Notes: a model not told the origin generated them from the letters alone. DNA of 15,030 bases from Clostridia bacterium (GCA_017471125.1 JAFUWR010000286.1:1-15030); one strand, 5' to 3'; positions 1-8,061 are shown, counted from the first letter of the stretch. Translations and numbers: made by a program.

Positions 1-1
1 C

Positions 2-1141
2 GTGCGCGTTGTCACCGTGCTGCCCGGGGAGCCCACGCGCTACCGCGTGGTGTGCGTCTACGGCGACGCCGGCGACCTGAAGACCGGCAACAAGGGCAAC
101 GGCAAGGCGGTGTTCGCCGAGGCCTACGACCCCGACGGCACGCAGCTCTTCGCCCAGACCTGCCTGATGAAGCTGTCCGGCCACAGCAGCCGATTGGAGC
201 TTTCGCAAAAGGCGTTCTCCCTGCGGGTGAAGGACGAGTACGGCGTCGGCTGGTTCGACGCGCCGCTGTTCAACAACCGCGGGTACGAGCGCTACAAGTC
301 CGTGGTGATGCGCTCCTCCGGCCAGGACTGCAACCAGACCCACATGCTCGACTCCATCCTCACGTCGCTGGCCGCGGCCACGGGCGTGTTCTACCAGGAG
401 ACCGAGGTCTGCACCGTTTTCGTCAACGGCGAATACTGGGGCATCTACAACATGCGGGAGCGCGTGTCGCCCCAGTCGTTGGCGCAGTTCCACGGGTGGG
501 ACAAATGGGACAACGTCAACATCGTGGAGGACAGCGGCGGCGCGGCCTACGCCGACGAGGGCAGCGCCGAGGGCTACCAGCAGCTGCTCCAGTGGGTCAG
601 GGGCCACGACTTGTCCAGCGACGCGGCGGTGGACGAGCTCGATACGATGATGGACGTGGACAACTACCTGGACTACGTGGCGCTCGAGATGTTCGTCAAC
701 AACCAGGACCTGGACAACGTGCGCTGCTACAACAACCCCGGCGTGGACGGGCGCTGGCGCTGGGTCATATTCGACCTGGACCTGGCCTTCGACCCGTCGT
801 TCAAGAACACCGTGCAGAATTGGTTCACGAAGTCCCGGGTCGGCAGCATCACCGGCCAGGACAACTCCATCTTCCCGAAGCTCATGAAGAACCCGCGGCT
901 CAGAGAGAAGTTCCTCTACCGCATGGGCGAGCTGCTGGACGGCCCGTTCAGCGCCGAGAACATCATCCAAAAGATCGAGGCCCGGGAAGCGCTGCTGCGT
1001 CCCGAGATGGCGCGGAACTGCGAGCGCTGGGGCTGGTCCTATGAAACGTGGGAAGCCGCCTGCGCGCGGTTGAAGGACATCGCCCGCGAGCGCTCCGCCA
1101 TCGTCGCCCAGGAGCTCAAAAAGGCACTCGACGCCCTGTGA
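2..1141 (+). CDS. CotH-family protein kinase, 5'-truncated by the window edge
   Basis: The frame is open from the first bases, so the true start and any signal peptide probably lie upstream; 379 codons are visible. The CotH fold is recognisable. A KLSGHSSR...QKAFSLRVKDEYG segment (about residues 57-81) matches the family's glycine-rich/KSFRLKF region. FVNGEYWGIYNMRERV follows at about 141-156, and RWRWVIFDLDLAF contains the D258-x-D260 pair that corresponds to the metal-binding aspartates. The family is known from the Bacillus spore coat kinase CotH, which phosphorylates coat proteins; many clostridial homologues are instead secreted surface proteins of unknown target. The last ~100 residues are helical and charged. 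No terminator is obvious after the stop, and the next gene has its own promoter. Family assignment is firm; the substrate is unknown. Confidence 0.9.
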   Translation: MRVVTVLPGEPTRYRVVCVYGDAGDLKTGNKGNGKAVFAEAYDPDGTQLFAQTCLMKLSGHSSRLELSQKAFSLRVKDEYGVGWFDAPLFNNRGYERYKSVVMRSSGQDCNQTHMLDSILTSLAAATGVFYQETEVCTVFVNGEYWGIYNMRERVSPQSLAQFHGWDKWDNVNIVEDSGGAAYADEGSAEGYQQLLQWVRGHDLSSDAAVDELDTMMDVDNYLDYVALEMFVNNQDLDNVRCYNNPGVDGRWRWVIFDLDLAFDPSFKNTVQNWFTKSRVGSITGQDNSIFPKLMKNPRLREKFLYRMGELLDGPFSAENIIQKIEAREALLRPEMARNCERWGWSYETWEAACARLKDIARERSAIVAQELKKALDAL

Positions 1142-1169
1142 TATAGCGATATATTTCTCACTTTAGGGG

Positions 1170-1198
1170 ATGACAAACGCCGTATTTTGTGTTAAAAT
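1170..1198 (+). promoter_or_regulatory. Sigma-A type promoter for the large surface protein
   Basis: ATGACA (1170-1175, five of six matches to TTGACA) and TAAAAT (1193-1198, five of six to TATAAT) are separated by exactly 17 bases. The expected transcript start is near 1205, giving a leader of about 30 nt before the start at 1238. The AT-rich run stands out against GC-rich surroundings. Confidence 0.75.
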
Positions 1199-1237
1199 AA
1201 AATAAAAGGAAAATTATGCCTCGAAGGGGGAATGAAC

Positions 1238-4200
1238 ATGAAATACAGGCGGATCACGGCCCTGCTGCTGGCGCTGATGCTGGTGACGGGCATGCTGCCC
1301 GCGGCGCTGGCGGCCGCGTCCGGCGAGTGCCGGGCCACGGGCGGCGCGCACAACTGGGGAAGCTGGCAGGTCATCGAGCAGGCTACATGCGCGAAGAAGG
1401 GCACGGAGTACCGGCAGTGCTCGGCCTGCGGCCTGACCGAACGGCGCGAGACCGACAAGCTGCCCCATTCCTGGGGGAGCTGGAGGACCACGAAGCAGGC
1501 CACCTGCACGGTAAGCGGCGAGCAGGAACGGACGTGCAGGGTCTGCGGCAAGAAGGACACCCGCAGGATCGACAAGCTGCCCCACACCTGGGGCGAGTGG
1601 ACCGTCATCACCGAGCCCACCGACCACTCGTCGGGCACCCGGACCCACACCTGCCAGGTCTGCGGCACCACCGAGACCGTGGACTACGACCCCGAGGGCA
1701 CCCTGCGCCGCGGCGACAGGGGCGACGCGGTGAAGGAATTGCAGGCCGGCCTCATCTGCTACGGCGCGCTCACCGGCAAGGCGGACGGCAGCTACGGCCC
1801 CGGCACCGAGAGCGCGGTCGCGAAGGTGCAGGCCGCCGAGGGGCTCGAGCCCGACGGCGTGGCCTGGCCCCAGACCCAGGGCTTCCTCCACCACCTGTTC
1901 GGCGAGTGGGAGGTCCTCTCCGAGATGACCGACTTCTCCATGGGCTTGAAGCGCCGGGTCTGCCAGCGCTGCGGCTACGTGGAGACCGTCGAGGAATGGC
2001 CCGAGCCGACCTACAAGCGCGGCGACCGGGGCGACGGCGTGCGGGCGCTCCAGGAGGCGCTGAACGCGGCGGGCTACAAATGCGGCACGCCCGACGGCGA
2101 CTTCGGCGGGCGCACCGAGTCCGCGGTCTCCAAGGTGGAGAGCGCCAACGGCGTCCAGGCCGACGGCATCGCCTGGCCGGGCGTGCAGGCGCTGCTGGGC
2201 ATGCGCAGCGGCGTGCTCCCGCCCGAGGACACCGGCAGCCTGACGCTGACCCTCGCCCAGACCTCCGCGCCCCAGCCGGAATACCGGCACGGCGACACGA
2301 TCGCCGTCCACTGGACGCTCACGAACACCGGTGCGGTGGACCTGACCTACACCGGCGATCTGACCTACGCCGTCAAGGCGGAGAGCTACGACGAGTCCAG
2401 CCCGAGCTACGGCCAGTCCGACAAGATCGACGGCGAACAGAACACGACCCTGCGCCCCGGCGACAGCGTCGGGGGCGACTTCACCTGGTACATACTGCGG
2501 CTGACGGCCGTGGACGGCGTCTGCTCGATCTACGCCCAGGCCAGGGCCTATCCCGCCCAGGGCAACGGCTCGATCAGGAGCAACATGCCCTCCCTGTCGG
2601 TGCCCTTCACCGAGGAGGAGAAGCCCGCCGTCAAGCTGGCCCTCAAGGTGACGCCCAAGCAGGACGCGACCCAGTTCGAGACCTTCGACAGCCTCGACTT
2701 CGACGTCGTGGTGGAGAACCAGGGCAGCGAGGACCTGAACCACATCGAGGTCCAGGCCTACGACGGCCAGGACGGGCAGCGCGAGGCCTACGTGGCGTAC
2801 AGCCTGCTGTCCGGGCAGAGCAAGCCCTTCCAGGACCATTACACCTTCACCGAGGCGGACGCCGCCCAGGGCACGGTGACGCTGCGCTGGACCGTCAGCG
2901 CCGAGACCGCGGACCACGCGCCGGTGACCGCCGACCCGGTGGAACTGACCTATACCGTCGTCCCGAAGGCCATGCCCGTCGGCAAGTACCCCGAGGTCAT
3001 GCTGAGCGTGACGCCGGACACCGACCGCACCGCCTTCGAGGAGGGGGAGACGGTCAACTTCCACATCGTGCTCTCCACCGACAGCGACGAGGACATGACC
3101 GCGGCGAACGTGTTCACCTTCGGCCCGCGGGACGAGGGGCGCGTCGGCTTCCACAACGACACCCTGCCCGCCCACGGCCAGCGGGAGTTCGACGACCACT
3201 ACACCTTCACCGCCCGGGACGCCCAGGACGGCGCGGTCAAGCTGCTCTGGCGGGGCGAGGCGGTCTGGCGCGGGACCCACGGCCTGGGCGCGGAGCCGGT
3301 GGAGCTGAACTACACCGTCACAGCCAAGGGCGCGACGGTGCCGGAGCCTGAACCTGAACCTGAACCCGAACCCGTGCCTGAACCCGTGCCTGTGCCGGAG
3401 CCGGAGCCCGAGCCTGCCTATGAGCCGGACTTCGACCTGATCGTCACGCCCTACACCAGCCAAACGGTGTTCTACGTGGGCGACACCATCGAGCTCCGCC
3501 CGGTGCTCTACAACAACTCCGATGAGCCCATGACCGACGGCATCGTCTGGTGCTACGACCCCCACGGCAGCATCTACGCCCACTACGAGGAGGCGGTCCT
3601 GCCCGCCAACGACTACGACCCCTTCTATGACACCTATCGATTCCGCGAGTACGACATCGGCGAGGTGGAGCTCCAGTGGCTGGGCGAGGCCGTGGACATC
3701 ACCGGCGAGAAGCTGACCGCCGGGCCGGAGAAGCTCAGGTTCACGGTGCTGTCCGAGGAGGACCGGCCTGGCGAGGGACCCAAGGCGCCGGAGGACCCGA
3801 ACGCGACCCAGGACGGCGGCGTGGTGGTCACGAAGTCCGTGGAGAACCTGCCTGCGCGGGGCTTCTTCAAGGCGGGGGAGATCGTCGACTTCGCCATCAC
3901 CGTGGAGAATCACACCGGCGACGCCATCACCGAGGTGAGCGTGCTCGACCCGCTGTGGGACGCGCCGGATCACATCGCGGGCGAGACGGCGTCCATCCCC
4001 GACGGGGAGAGCTGGACCGTCCACGTCTATTACACCGTCACCGCCCTCGATGTGCAGCACGGCGGCGTGACGAACGTCGCGCTGGTCAACTATGTCGGCC
4101 CCAATGGGAGCGCCGAGTGGCCCAGCAACGAGGCGTTCGCGCCCACGGGCCGCGAGGGCGGCGGCGTGGTGGTCACGAAGTCCGTGGAGAACCTGCCTGC

Positions 4201-5398
4201 GCGGGGCTTCTTCGTGCAGGACGAGGTGGTGGACTTCCGCATCACGGTGGAGAACCACACGGACGACGACCTGACGGAGGTCGCCATCTACGACCCGCTG
4301 TGCATGTACGCCGGGGGCATCCTCGACAACTTCCCGCTGATCGAGGCGGGCGTCGGCACCGCGACGACCCACCTGTACTACACCGTCACCGCCATGGACG
4401 TGGGCAGCGTCATCTACAACCAGGCCTTCGCCCGGTTCACGGCGGCGAACGAGGCAAAGAGCGTGCCCTCCAACGTGGCCGAAGCGCCGACGGGCGTGCT
4501 GACGGACGAACTGACCCCGCCGGTGACCGTCGAGCCCGAACCGACCCCCGCGCCGTGGCCCATCTGCTGCGTGCGCACGCTGGTGGGCGTGGGCGACGGC
4601 GAGGCCGACTTCACCCTGGACTACTGCGAGGAGCACGCCCCAGTCAACGAGGCGGTGAAGGAACTGCTCGAAACGGCAGAGACCCCGGACGAGCAGGTTT
4701 CGGCCTGGGAGCAGTCCGTCGCGCTGTGGCGCGAGGCGCTTGACAGCGAGTACGACGCGCTGATGGCCGGTCTCGGCGAGGACGAGCAGGCCGTCGTCAT
4801 GGACGAGCGCGTGAGCTTCTTCCTGCGGCTGGCCTGCGAACAGGACGCCCTCGAGCGGCGCTATCCCGACGATCCCCTGGCGGTGCTGGCCCGCGTCTCC
4901 GAGGCGCTGATGAACAAGACCGCCGACCTGTGCTACGAAGCGCACACCGCGCCCGAGGCCCGTGTGGACAGCTTCACCATCGGCGATTATGATGTGATGG
5001 CAGCCATGGAAGGCTACGACGAGTGCGCGCGCCTCGTCGCCGGGACCGACACCGGCGCGTTCTACTGGGAGGTGCTTTGCGAGCGCCACCGCGCCGCGGA
5101 GGCGGCGATGAAGGGGCTGCTCGACGCGGCGACCGACGCGAACGAGATCGCCCAGGCGTGGCTGGGCGCGCGGCAGCTCTGGCAGATGGAGCTGAACGCC
5201 CTGACCAACGTCAGATACCTCGAGGCCGACGAGGCCGGCCGGGAGGCCATCGCCGTGGAGAAGGCCGCGTTCGGCGACTGGCTCAGGGCGCGGGAGGCGT
5301 TCCTTGGGCTGCTGTACCCCGACGACCCCGCCACCGTGAACGAGGTCGTGGCCCTGGCGATCCGCGCCCGGGTCCTCGACCTGTGCGGCGAGGCGTGA
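1238..5398 (+). CDS. Giant secreted surface protein: CxxC repeats, two peptidoglycan-binding domains, Ig/DUF11-like repeats, duplicated LprI-like C-terminus
   Basis: About 1386 residues. Two in-frame ATGs lie at 1232 and 1238; GAAGGGGG (1223-1230) is 1 nt from the first and 7 nt from the second, so 1238 is preferred. A signal peptide ends near residues 25-27 (LPAALA). Next come three HxWGxW...ATC...CxxCG units, with CxxC pairs near residues 61, 100 and 139; a peptidoglycan_binding_1 domain (about 155-215, RRGDRGDAVKELQ); a fourth CxxC unit near 242; and a second peptidoglycan-binding domain (about 259-321, KRGDRGDGVRALQ). Four CARDB/Ig-like beta domains (about 333-845) follow, the last after a PEPEPEP linker (about 702-728), then two DUF11-like repeats opening GGVVVTKSVENLPARGFF (about 862 and 976). 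The C-terminus holds two LprI/DUF1311-like units starting CEEH (1130) and CERH (1281), each with YPDDP near its end. It is probably wall-associated; no sortase motif or catalytic domain was seen. Function unknown. Confidence 0.9.
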   Translation: MKYRRITALLLALMLVTGMLPAALAAASGECRATGGAHNWGSWQVIEQATCAKKGTEYRQCSACGLTERRETDKLPHSWGSWRTTKQATCTVSGEQERTCRVCGKKDTRRIDKLPHTWGEWTVITEPTDHSSGTRTHTCQVCGTTETVDYDPEGTLRRGDRGDAVKELQAGLICYGALTGKADGSYGPGTESAVAKVQAAEGLEPDGVAWPQTQGFLHHLFGEWEVLSEMTDFSMGLKRRVCQRCGYVETVEEWPEPTYKRGDRGDGVRALQEALNAAGYKCGTPDGDFGGRTESAVSKVESANGVQADGIAWPGVQALLGMRSGVLPPEDTGSLTLTLAQTSAPQPEYRHGDTIAVHWTLTNTGAVDLTYTGDLTYAVKAESYDESSPSYGQSDKIDGEQNTTLRPGDSVGGDFTWYILRLTAVDGVCSIYAQARAYPAQGNGSIRSNMPSLSVPFTEEEKPAVKLALKVTPKQDATQFETFDSLDFDVVVENQGSEDLNHIEVQAYDGQDGQREAYVAYSLLSGQSKPFQDHYTFTEADAAQGTVTLRWTVSAETADHAPVTADPVELTYTVVPKAMPVGKYPEVMLSVTPDTDRTAFEEGETVNFHIVLSTDSDEDMTAANVFTFGPRDEGRVGFHNDTLPAHGQREFDDHYTFTARDAQDGAVKLLWRGEAVWRGTHGLGAEPVELNYTVTAKGATVPEPEPEPEPEPVPEPVPVPEPEPEPAYEPDFDLIVTPYTSQTVFYVGDTIELRPVLYNNSDEPMTDGIVWCYDPHGSIYAHYEEAVLPANDYDPFYDTYRFREYDIGEVELQWLGEAVDITGEKLTAGPEKLRFTVLSEEDRPGEGPKAPEDPNATQDGGVVVTKSVENLPARGFFKAGEIVDFAITVENHTGDAITEVSVLDPLWDAPDHIAGETASIPDGESWTVHVYYTVTALDVQHGGVTNVALVNYVGPNGSAEWPSNEAFAPTGREGGGVVVTKSVENLPARGFFVQDEVVDFRITVENHTDDDLTEVAIYDPLCMYAGGILDNFPLIEAGVGTATTHLYYTVTAMDVGSVIYNQAFARFTAANEAKSVPSNVAEAPTGVLTDELTPPVTVEPEPTPAPWPICCVRTLVGVGDGEADFTLDYCEEHAPVNEAVKELLETAETPDEQVSAWEQSVALWREALDSEYDALMAGLGEDEQAVVMDERVSFFLRLACEQDALERRYPDDPLAVLARVSEALMNKTADLCYEAHTAPEARVDSFTIGDYDVMAAMEGYDECARLVAGTDTGAFYWEVLCERHRAAEAAMKGLLDAATDANEIAQAWLGARQLWQMELNALTNVRYLEADEAGREAIAVEKAAFGDWLRAREAFLGLLYPDDPATVNEVVALAIRARVLDLCGEA
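3340..3420 (+). repeat. PEP-type codon repeat (flexible linker)
   Basis: Imperfect hexamer-scale repetition of GAACCT/GAACCC/GAGCCG codons encodes an alternating Pro-Glu/Pro-Val linker between two Ig-like domains of the large surface protein. Such extended linkers act as rigid spacers, and the repeats are prone to length change by slippage. Confidence 0.75.
3814..3868 (+). repeat. Exact 55-nt direct repeat, copy 1
   Basis: Identical base for base to 4159-4213, 345 nt (115 codons) downstream and in the same frame. It encodes the opening VVVTKSVENLPARGFF of the first DUF11-like domain. The rest of the two domains has diverged in sequence, so this is a conserved or recently homogenised head of a duplicated module. 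Confidence 0.95.
4159..4213 (+). repeat. Exact 55-nt direct repeat, copy 2
   Basis: Second copy of the 3814-3868 block, opening the second DUF11-like domain. Identity includes all synonymous positions and stops abruptly at the codon after GGCTTCTTC. Confidence 0.95.
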
Positions 5399-5403
5399 AT
5401 CTA

Positions 5404-5433
5404 CGGGCGGCGCGGCGTGGGCCGCGCCGCCCG
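5404..5433 (+). terminator. GC hairpin, probable terminator after the surface protein gene
   Basis: A perfect 13-bp stem (CGGGCGGCGCGGC with its complement) around a GTGG loop starts 6 nt after the stop. Only three T residues follow, so termination may be incomplete. The next start codon is 34 nt downstream and I see no promoter between. Confidence 0.7.
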
Positions 5434-5466
5434 TTTCCCAGATGATGCGAAAGGAAGCGCGGCAGC

Positions 5467-6594
5467 ATGAAGAAGATACTTGTGTTTTGCCTGATGGCGG
5501 CGCTGCTGGTGCCCGCCGCGGCGTGGGCGGAGGCTGCGGACTTCGAGTTCGACCCGGAGACCGGCAGCATCCTCAAATATAATGGGACAGCGCTGGACGT
5601 GGTCTTGCCCGGGGAGATCGACGGCGTGCAGGTGACGCGCATCGGCTACGACGCCTTTATGAACCAGGACGTGCAGCTCACCTCCGTCGTCCTGCCCGAA
5701 GGGCTCGAGATCATCGACGAGGACGCCTTTCACTACCAGGGGGCGCTTAAGTCCGTCGATTGCCCGGACAGCGTGCGCGTCATCGCCGAGGACGCCTTCA
5801 ACTACGGCTTCTTCGGCGCGGCCTTCGACTGGCCGGAAGCCCTCGAGGAGATCGGCGAGTGCGCGTTCTACAACACGCGGCTTGCCGGCACACTCGAGCT
5901 GCCGCCCAACGTGAAGGTCGTCGGCGAGAGCGCGTTCGGCGTGACGGACATCGAGGCGGTGATACTGCCCTCGGCGGACATCGACATCGCGGGCGACGCC
6001 TTCGAGGACTGCGAAAAGCTGTGCGAGATCGTCGTGCCCGCGGACACGTCGGACGCGCGCCTCGCCGAGCTGGCCGCGCTGTTCGCCGACAAGGACCCGC
6101 AGGCCGAGGTCATCCGCGCCGAAACGCCGGAGCCGACGCCCGAACCTACCCCGGAACCGACCGAGGTCCCGACCCCGGAACCGACCGAAGTCGCTACACC
6201 CGAGCCCACAGAGATCCCGACGCCCGAACCCACCGAAGCGCCGACGCCGGAACCGACCGAGGTCCCGACCCCGGAACCGACCGAGGTCGCCACGCCCGAG
6301 CCCGCCGCGGCGCTGCCCGAAATGAACGTCGTGTACGTGTGCGCCCGGGCGACCGTCAGCGGCCACGACATCGATCCCGCCGCGCTGGGCGGAGCCTGCG
6401 CCGTCACCTTCCGCGACGACGGCACGCTGTCGCTGACCCTCGCGGGCGCGACGCTGAACGACCTTGCGTGGCGGGCCGAGGGCGACGCCATCGTCGCCGA
6501 ATTCAACGGCAGGCCGCTGTGGTTCGTCCCCGGCGCGGACGGCATCGAGCTGATCTACACCGACGCAGCGCGGCTGTGGTTCGCCGTGGCGTAA
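5467..6594 (+). CDS. Secreted BspA-type leucine-rich-repeat protein with PEPT linker and lipocalin-like C-terminal domain
   Basis: 375 residues, with AAAGGAAG (5450-5457) 9 nt before the ATG. A signal peptide (MKKILVFCLMAALLVPAAAWA) is followed by LRR_5 (BspA-like) repeats over about residues 40-200, seen as recurring VVLPEGLEIIDEDAF, CPDSVRVIAEDAF, LPPNVKVVGESAF and VILPSADIDIAGDAF units. A Thr-Pro-Glu-Pro linker covers about 220-278. The last 90 residues (from NVVYVCARATVSG) form a compact beta-rich domain, with W and G spacing like small lipocalin-like modules attached to secreted proteins of gut Firmicutes. LRR_5 proteins are generally surface binding or adhesion proteins; no ligand can be named here. 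The gene sits in tandem with the large surface protein and may depend on read-through of the hairpin between them. Confidence 0.88.
   Translation: MKKILVFCLMAALLVPAAAWAEAADFEFDPETGSILKYNGTALDVVLPGEIDGVQVTRIGYDAFMNQDVQLTSVVLPEGLEIIDEDAFHYQGALKSVDCPDSVRVIAEDAFNYGFFGAAFDWPEALEEIGECAFYNTRLAGTLELPPNVKVVGESAFGVTDIEAVILPSADIDIAGDAFEDCEKLCEIVVPADTSDARLAELAALFADKDPQAEVIRAETPEPTPEPTPEPTEVPTPEPTEVATPEPTEIPTPEPTEAPTPEPTEVPTPEPTEVATPEPAAALPEMNVVYVCARATVSGHDIDPAALGGACAVTFRDDGTLSLTLAGATLNDLAWRAEGDAIVAEFNGRPLWFVPGADGIELIYTDAARLWFAVA
6121..6300 (+). repeat. 24-nt tandem repeat encoding TPEPTEVP units
   Basis: About seven 8-residue units (TPEPTEVP, TPEPTEVA, TPEPTEIP, TPEPTEAP and so on). A 38-nt block at 6151-6188 recurs exactly at 6247-6284, an offset of 96 nt or four units, which indicates duplication of a four-unit block. 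It forms the linker of the LRR protein. Confidence 0.9.
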
Positions 6595-6608
6595 TACCAA
6601 CAGAACAC

Positions 6609-6651
6609 ATGCGAAAAATCGAGCGCCAACGCCTTGATTTTTCGCATTTTT
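6609..6651 (+). terminator. Rho-independent terminator after the LRR gene
   Basis: ATGCGAAAAATC (6609-6620) pairs perfectly with GATTTTTCGCAT (6636-6647), with three further possible inner pairs, and a TTTTT run (6647-6651) follows. It lies 15 nt after the stop codon. Its 3' arm contains the -35 element of the next promoter. Confidence 0.75.
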
Positions 6652-6662
6652 CGCGCTATAAT
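6634..6662 (+). promoter_or_regulatory. Promoter for the ATC hydrolase/membrane protein pair
   Basis: A consensus TATAAT (6657-6662) lies 17 nt after TTGATT (6634-6639, four of six). The expected start is near 6669, with a 45-nt leader to the ATG at 6714. The -35 is inside the 3' arm of the upstream terminator stem. Confidence 0.7.
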
Positions 6663-6713
6663 GTTAGCATAATTTAACTATCACATATTTTGCGGCGCGG
6701 GAGAGGATAGATC

Positions 6714-7355
6714 ATGCGGTATGTCGGCATGCCCGTGGGGATGTGGCTGCTGTTCGTCAGATCGTTCCGGCGGCAGCTCACCGCCGCGCTGGGGATGGAC
6801 GGGGCGACGGCAAGTCGTGTGACCGGGGACGCGAAAAAGCGTTATAAGGCCATCGTCGCGGCGCTCCCGACGTTCGAGAAGGGCGACCGCTTCGAGATGA
6901 ACATATTGAGCTGCGCCATGCTCTGCGCGTTCCTGAAGGCGCTGCCCACGGAACCCACGCTCGAGCAGGTCACGACGTATTACCGGGACGCCATGATGAT
7001 CGGCCCCGTGCGCTGGTTCTGCCGCATGGGTGGGAGACAGAAGTTCACCGACCGGGACGTCCGGGGCATGCGGGCCGCCGCGGCGCTGAACGCCGCCGAC
7101 CGCAACCCGTACTCCTGGAACATGGAATTCCTGCCCTACCCGGACGGCAGCGGCTACGAGGCCCGCTTCTCCAAGTGCGGCATCTGCCAGCTGATGCGGG
7201 AGCAGGGCCTGTTTCGGTACACGCCCGCCATGTGCCGCCTGGACTACGACATGAGCGAGGTGGGCGGGGCCACCGACTTCGTGCGCCGGTACACGCTGGC
7301 CTCCGGCGGGCCATACTGCGACTGCGGCTACAAGCGGAAGGGGATGGGGACGTGA
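6714..7355 (+). CDS. L-2-amino-thiazoline-4-carboxylic acid (ATC) hydrolase family protein
   Basis: 213 residues, ATG preceded by GGGAGAGG about 8 nt upstream. The C-terminal half carries the family signature: C155-G-I-C158, then P171-x-x-C174-x-x-D177-Y178, R192-Y-T-L-A-S-G-G199 and a final C202-D-C204. These conserved cysteines and acidic residues mark the ATC_hydrolase family (PF14196), named for the ring-opening step of ATC-to-cysteine conversion in Pseudomonas. Most clostridial members are uncharacterised, and their real substrate may differ. No signal peptide is convincing, so it is probably cytosolic. Its stop overlaps the start of the next gene (GTGA), so the two products are made together. 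The family call is strong; the reaction is an inference. Confidence 0.85.
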   Translation: MRYVGMPVGMWLLFVRSFRRQLTAALGMDGATASRVTGDAKKRYKAIVAALPTFEKGDRFEMNILSCAMLCAFLKALPTEPTLEQVTTYYRDAMMIGPVRWFCRMGGRQKFTDRDVRGMRAAAALNAADRNPYSWNMEFLPYPDGSGYEARFSKCGICQLMREQGLFRYTPAMCRLDYDMSEVGGATDFVRRYTLASGGPYCDCGYKRKGMGT

Positions 7356-8035
7356 AGCACTGGACATCAAAGCAAAAGATCTTGTGCGGCGTGTGGGGGA
7401 TGCTGCTGGCCATCGCGGGCGACTACCTGCTGGGCTATAAGACCTTCGGCACCTCCGCCGACCCGGACGCATACATGGGCATCGCCTGGACCGTTGCCCC
7501 GGACTGGCGCTTCGCCGTGTCCTCGGTGCTGGGCTTCCTGTGCGCGGCGCTGTTCGCTGTGGCGGCGGTGGAGCTCCTGCGGGTGATGGAGCAAGAATAC
7601 CATTTGGGCGATTCGACGTTTTATAAGCTGTTCAGGATCGCCAACTGGTGCGGCATACTGTACTTCGCGTTCATCCACATCGGCATCTGCATGCTGCCGG
7701 TGGTGTTCAACGCGGGCATGGCCGCGACGGGCGACATCCCGGCGTCGGCGGGGATGGCCCTGCGCGTCTTGAAGAGCATCGCCGTGCCGCTGGTGGCGGG
7801 CTTCATCCTCTGCGACGGGCTGGTGGTGATCGGCTGGGTGGGCATGGTCGCGAAGGGACAGCTCCCCGTGCCGAAGGTCCTCGCTCTATGCAACCCTGTG
7901 ACGATGATCCTCGTGGGACAATTATTGAACCTCATTTCAGAGGGGCTGGACTCTGGCTCCGAATCCTTCGGCTGGCTGCTGATGTACCTGATCTGCGCCA
8001 CATATCTTACGAAAAATCCTGACCACAGAAAATAG
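7352..8035 (+). CDS. Six-helix integral membrane protein, DUF6796-like
   Basis: 227 residues from a GTG start overlapping the previous stop (GTGA at 7352-7355), with the G-rich GGGGATGGGGA just upstream acting as the ribosome binding site. The same frame is open further upstream, but that stretch is inside the hydrolase gene and is arginine-rich out-of-frame sequence. Hydrophobic segments fall at about residues 9-28 (WGMLLAIAGDYLLGY), 55-77, 98-121, 140-166, 172-192 and 205-220. The early G-D-Y-L-L-G-Y motif and overall plan resemble the DUF6796 membrane family of Firmicutes; this is recalled, not searched. No transporter motif is visible. Coupling to an ATC hydrolase family enzyme suggests a shared function, perhaps transport of, or protection from, its substrate, but that is speculative. 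No clear terminator follows. Confidence 0.75.
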   Translation: MKHWTSKQKILCGVWGMLLAIAGDYLLGYKTFGTSADPDAYMGIAWTVAPDWRFAVSSVLGFLCAALFAVAAVELLRVMEQEYHLGDSTFYKLFRIANWCGILYFAFIHIGICMLPVVFNAGMAATGDIPASAGMALRVLKSIAVPLVAGFILCDGLVVIGWVGMVAKGQLPVPKVLALCNPVTMILVGQLLNLISEGLDSGSESFGWLLMYLICATYLTKNPDHRK

Positions 8036-8061
8036 AATAATGTGAAATTCCTGCAAACCCA

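Noticed and set aside
1214..5089. A 1291-codon open frame on the minus strand opposite the large surface protein
   Set aside because: Its translation is a low-complexity run of His, Arg, Gly, Val and Leu typical of the antisense of a GC3-rich gene. The plus-strand gene has a signal peptide, clear domains, a promoter and a ribosome binding site.
6121..6300. CRISPR-like array in the regular repeats of the LRR gene
   Set aside because: The 24-nt repeats are contiguous, in frame and encode a Pro-Glu-Thr linker; there are no unique spacers.
7175..7351. N-terminal extension of the membrane protein back to 7175
   Set aside because: That stretch overlaps the conserved C-terminal signature of the ATC hydrolase in another frame and gives arginine/proline-rich sequence; the GTG at 7352 with overlapping stop is the natural start.
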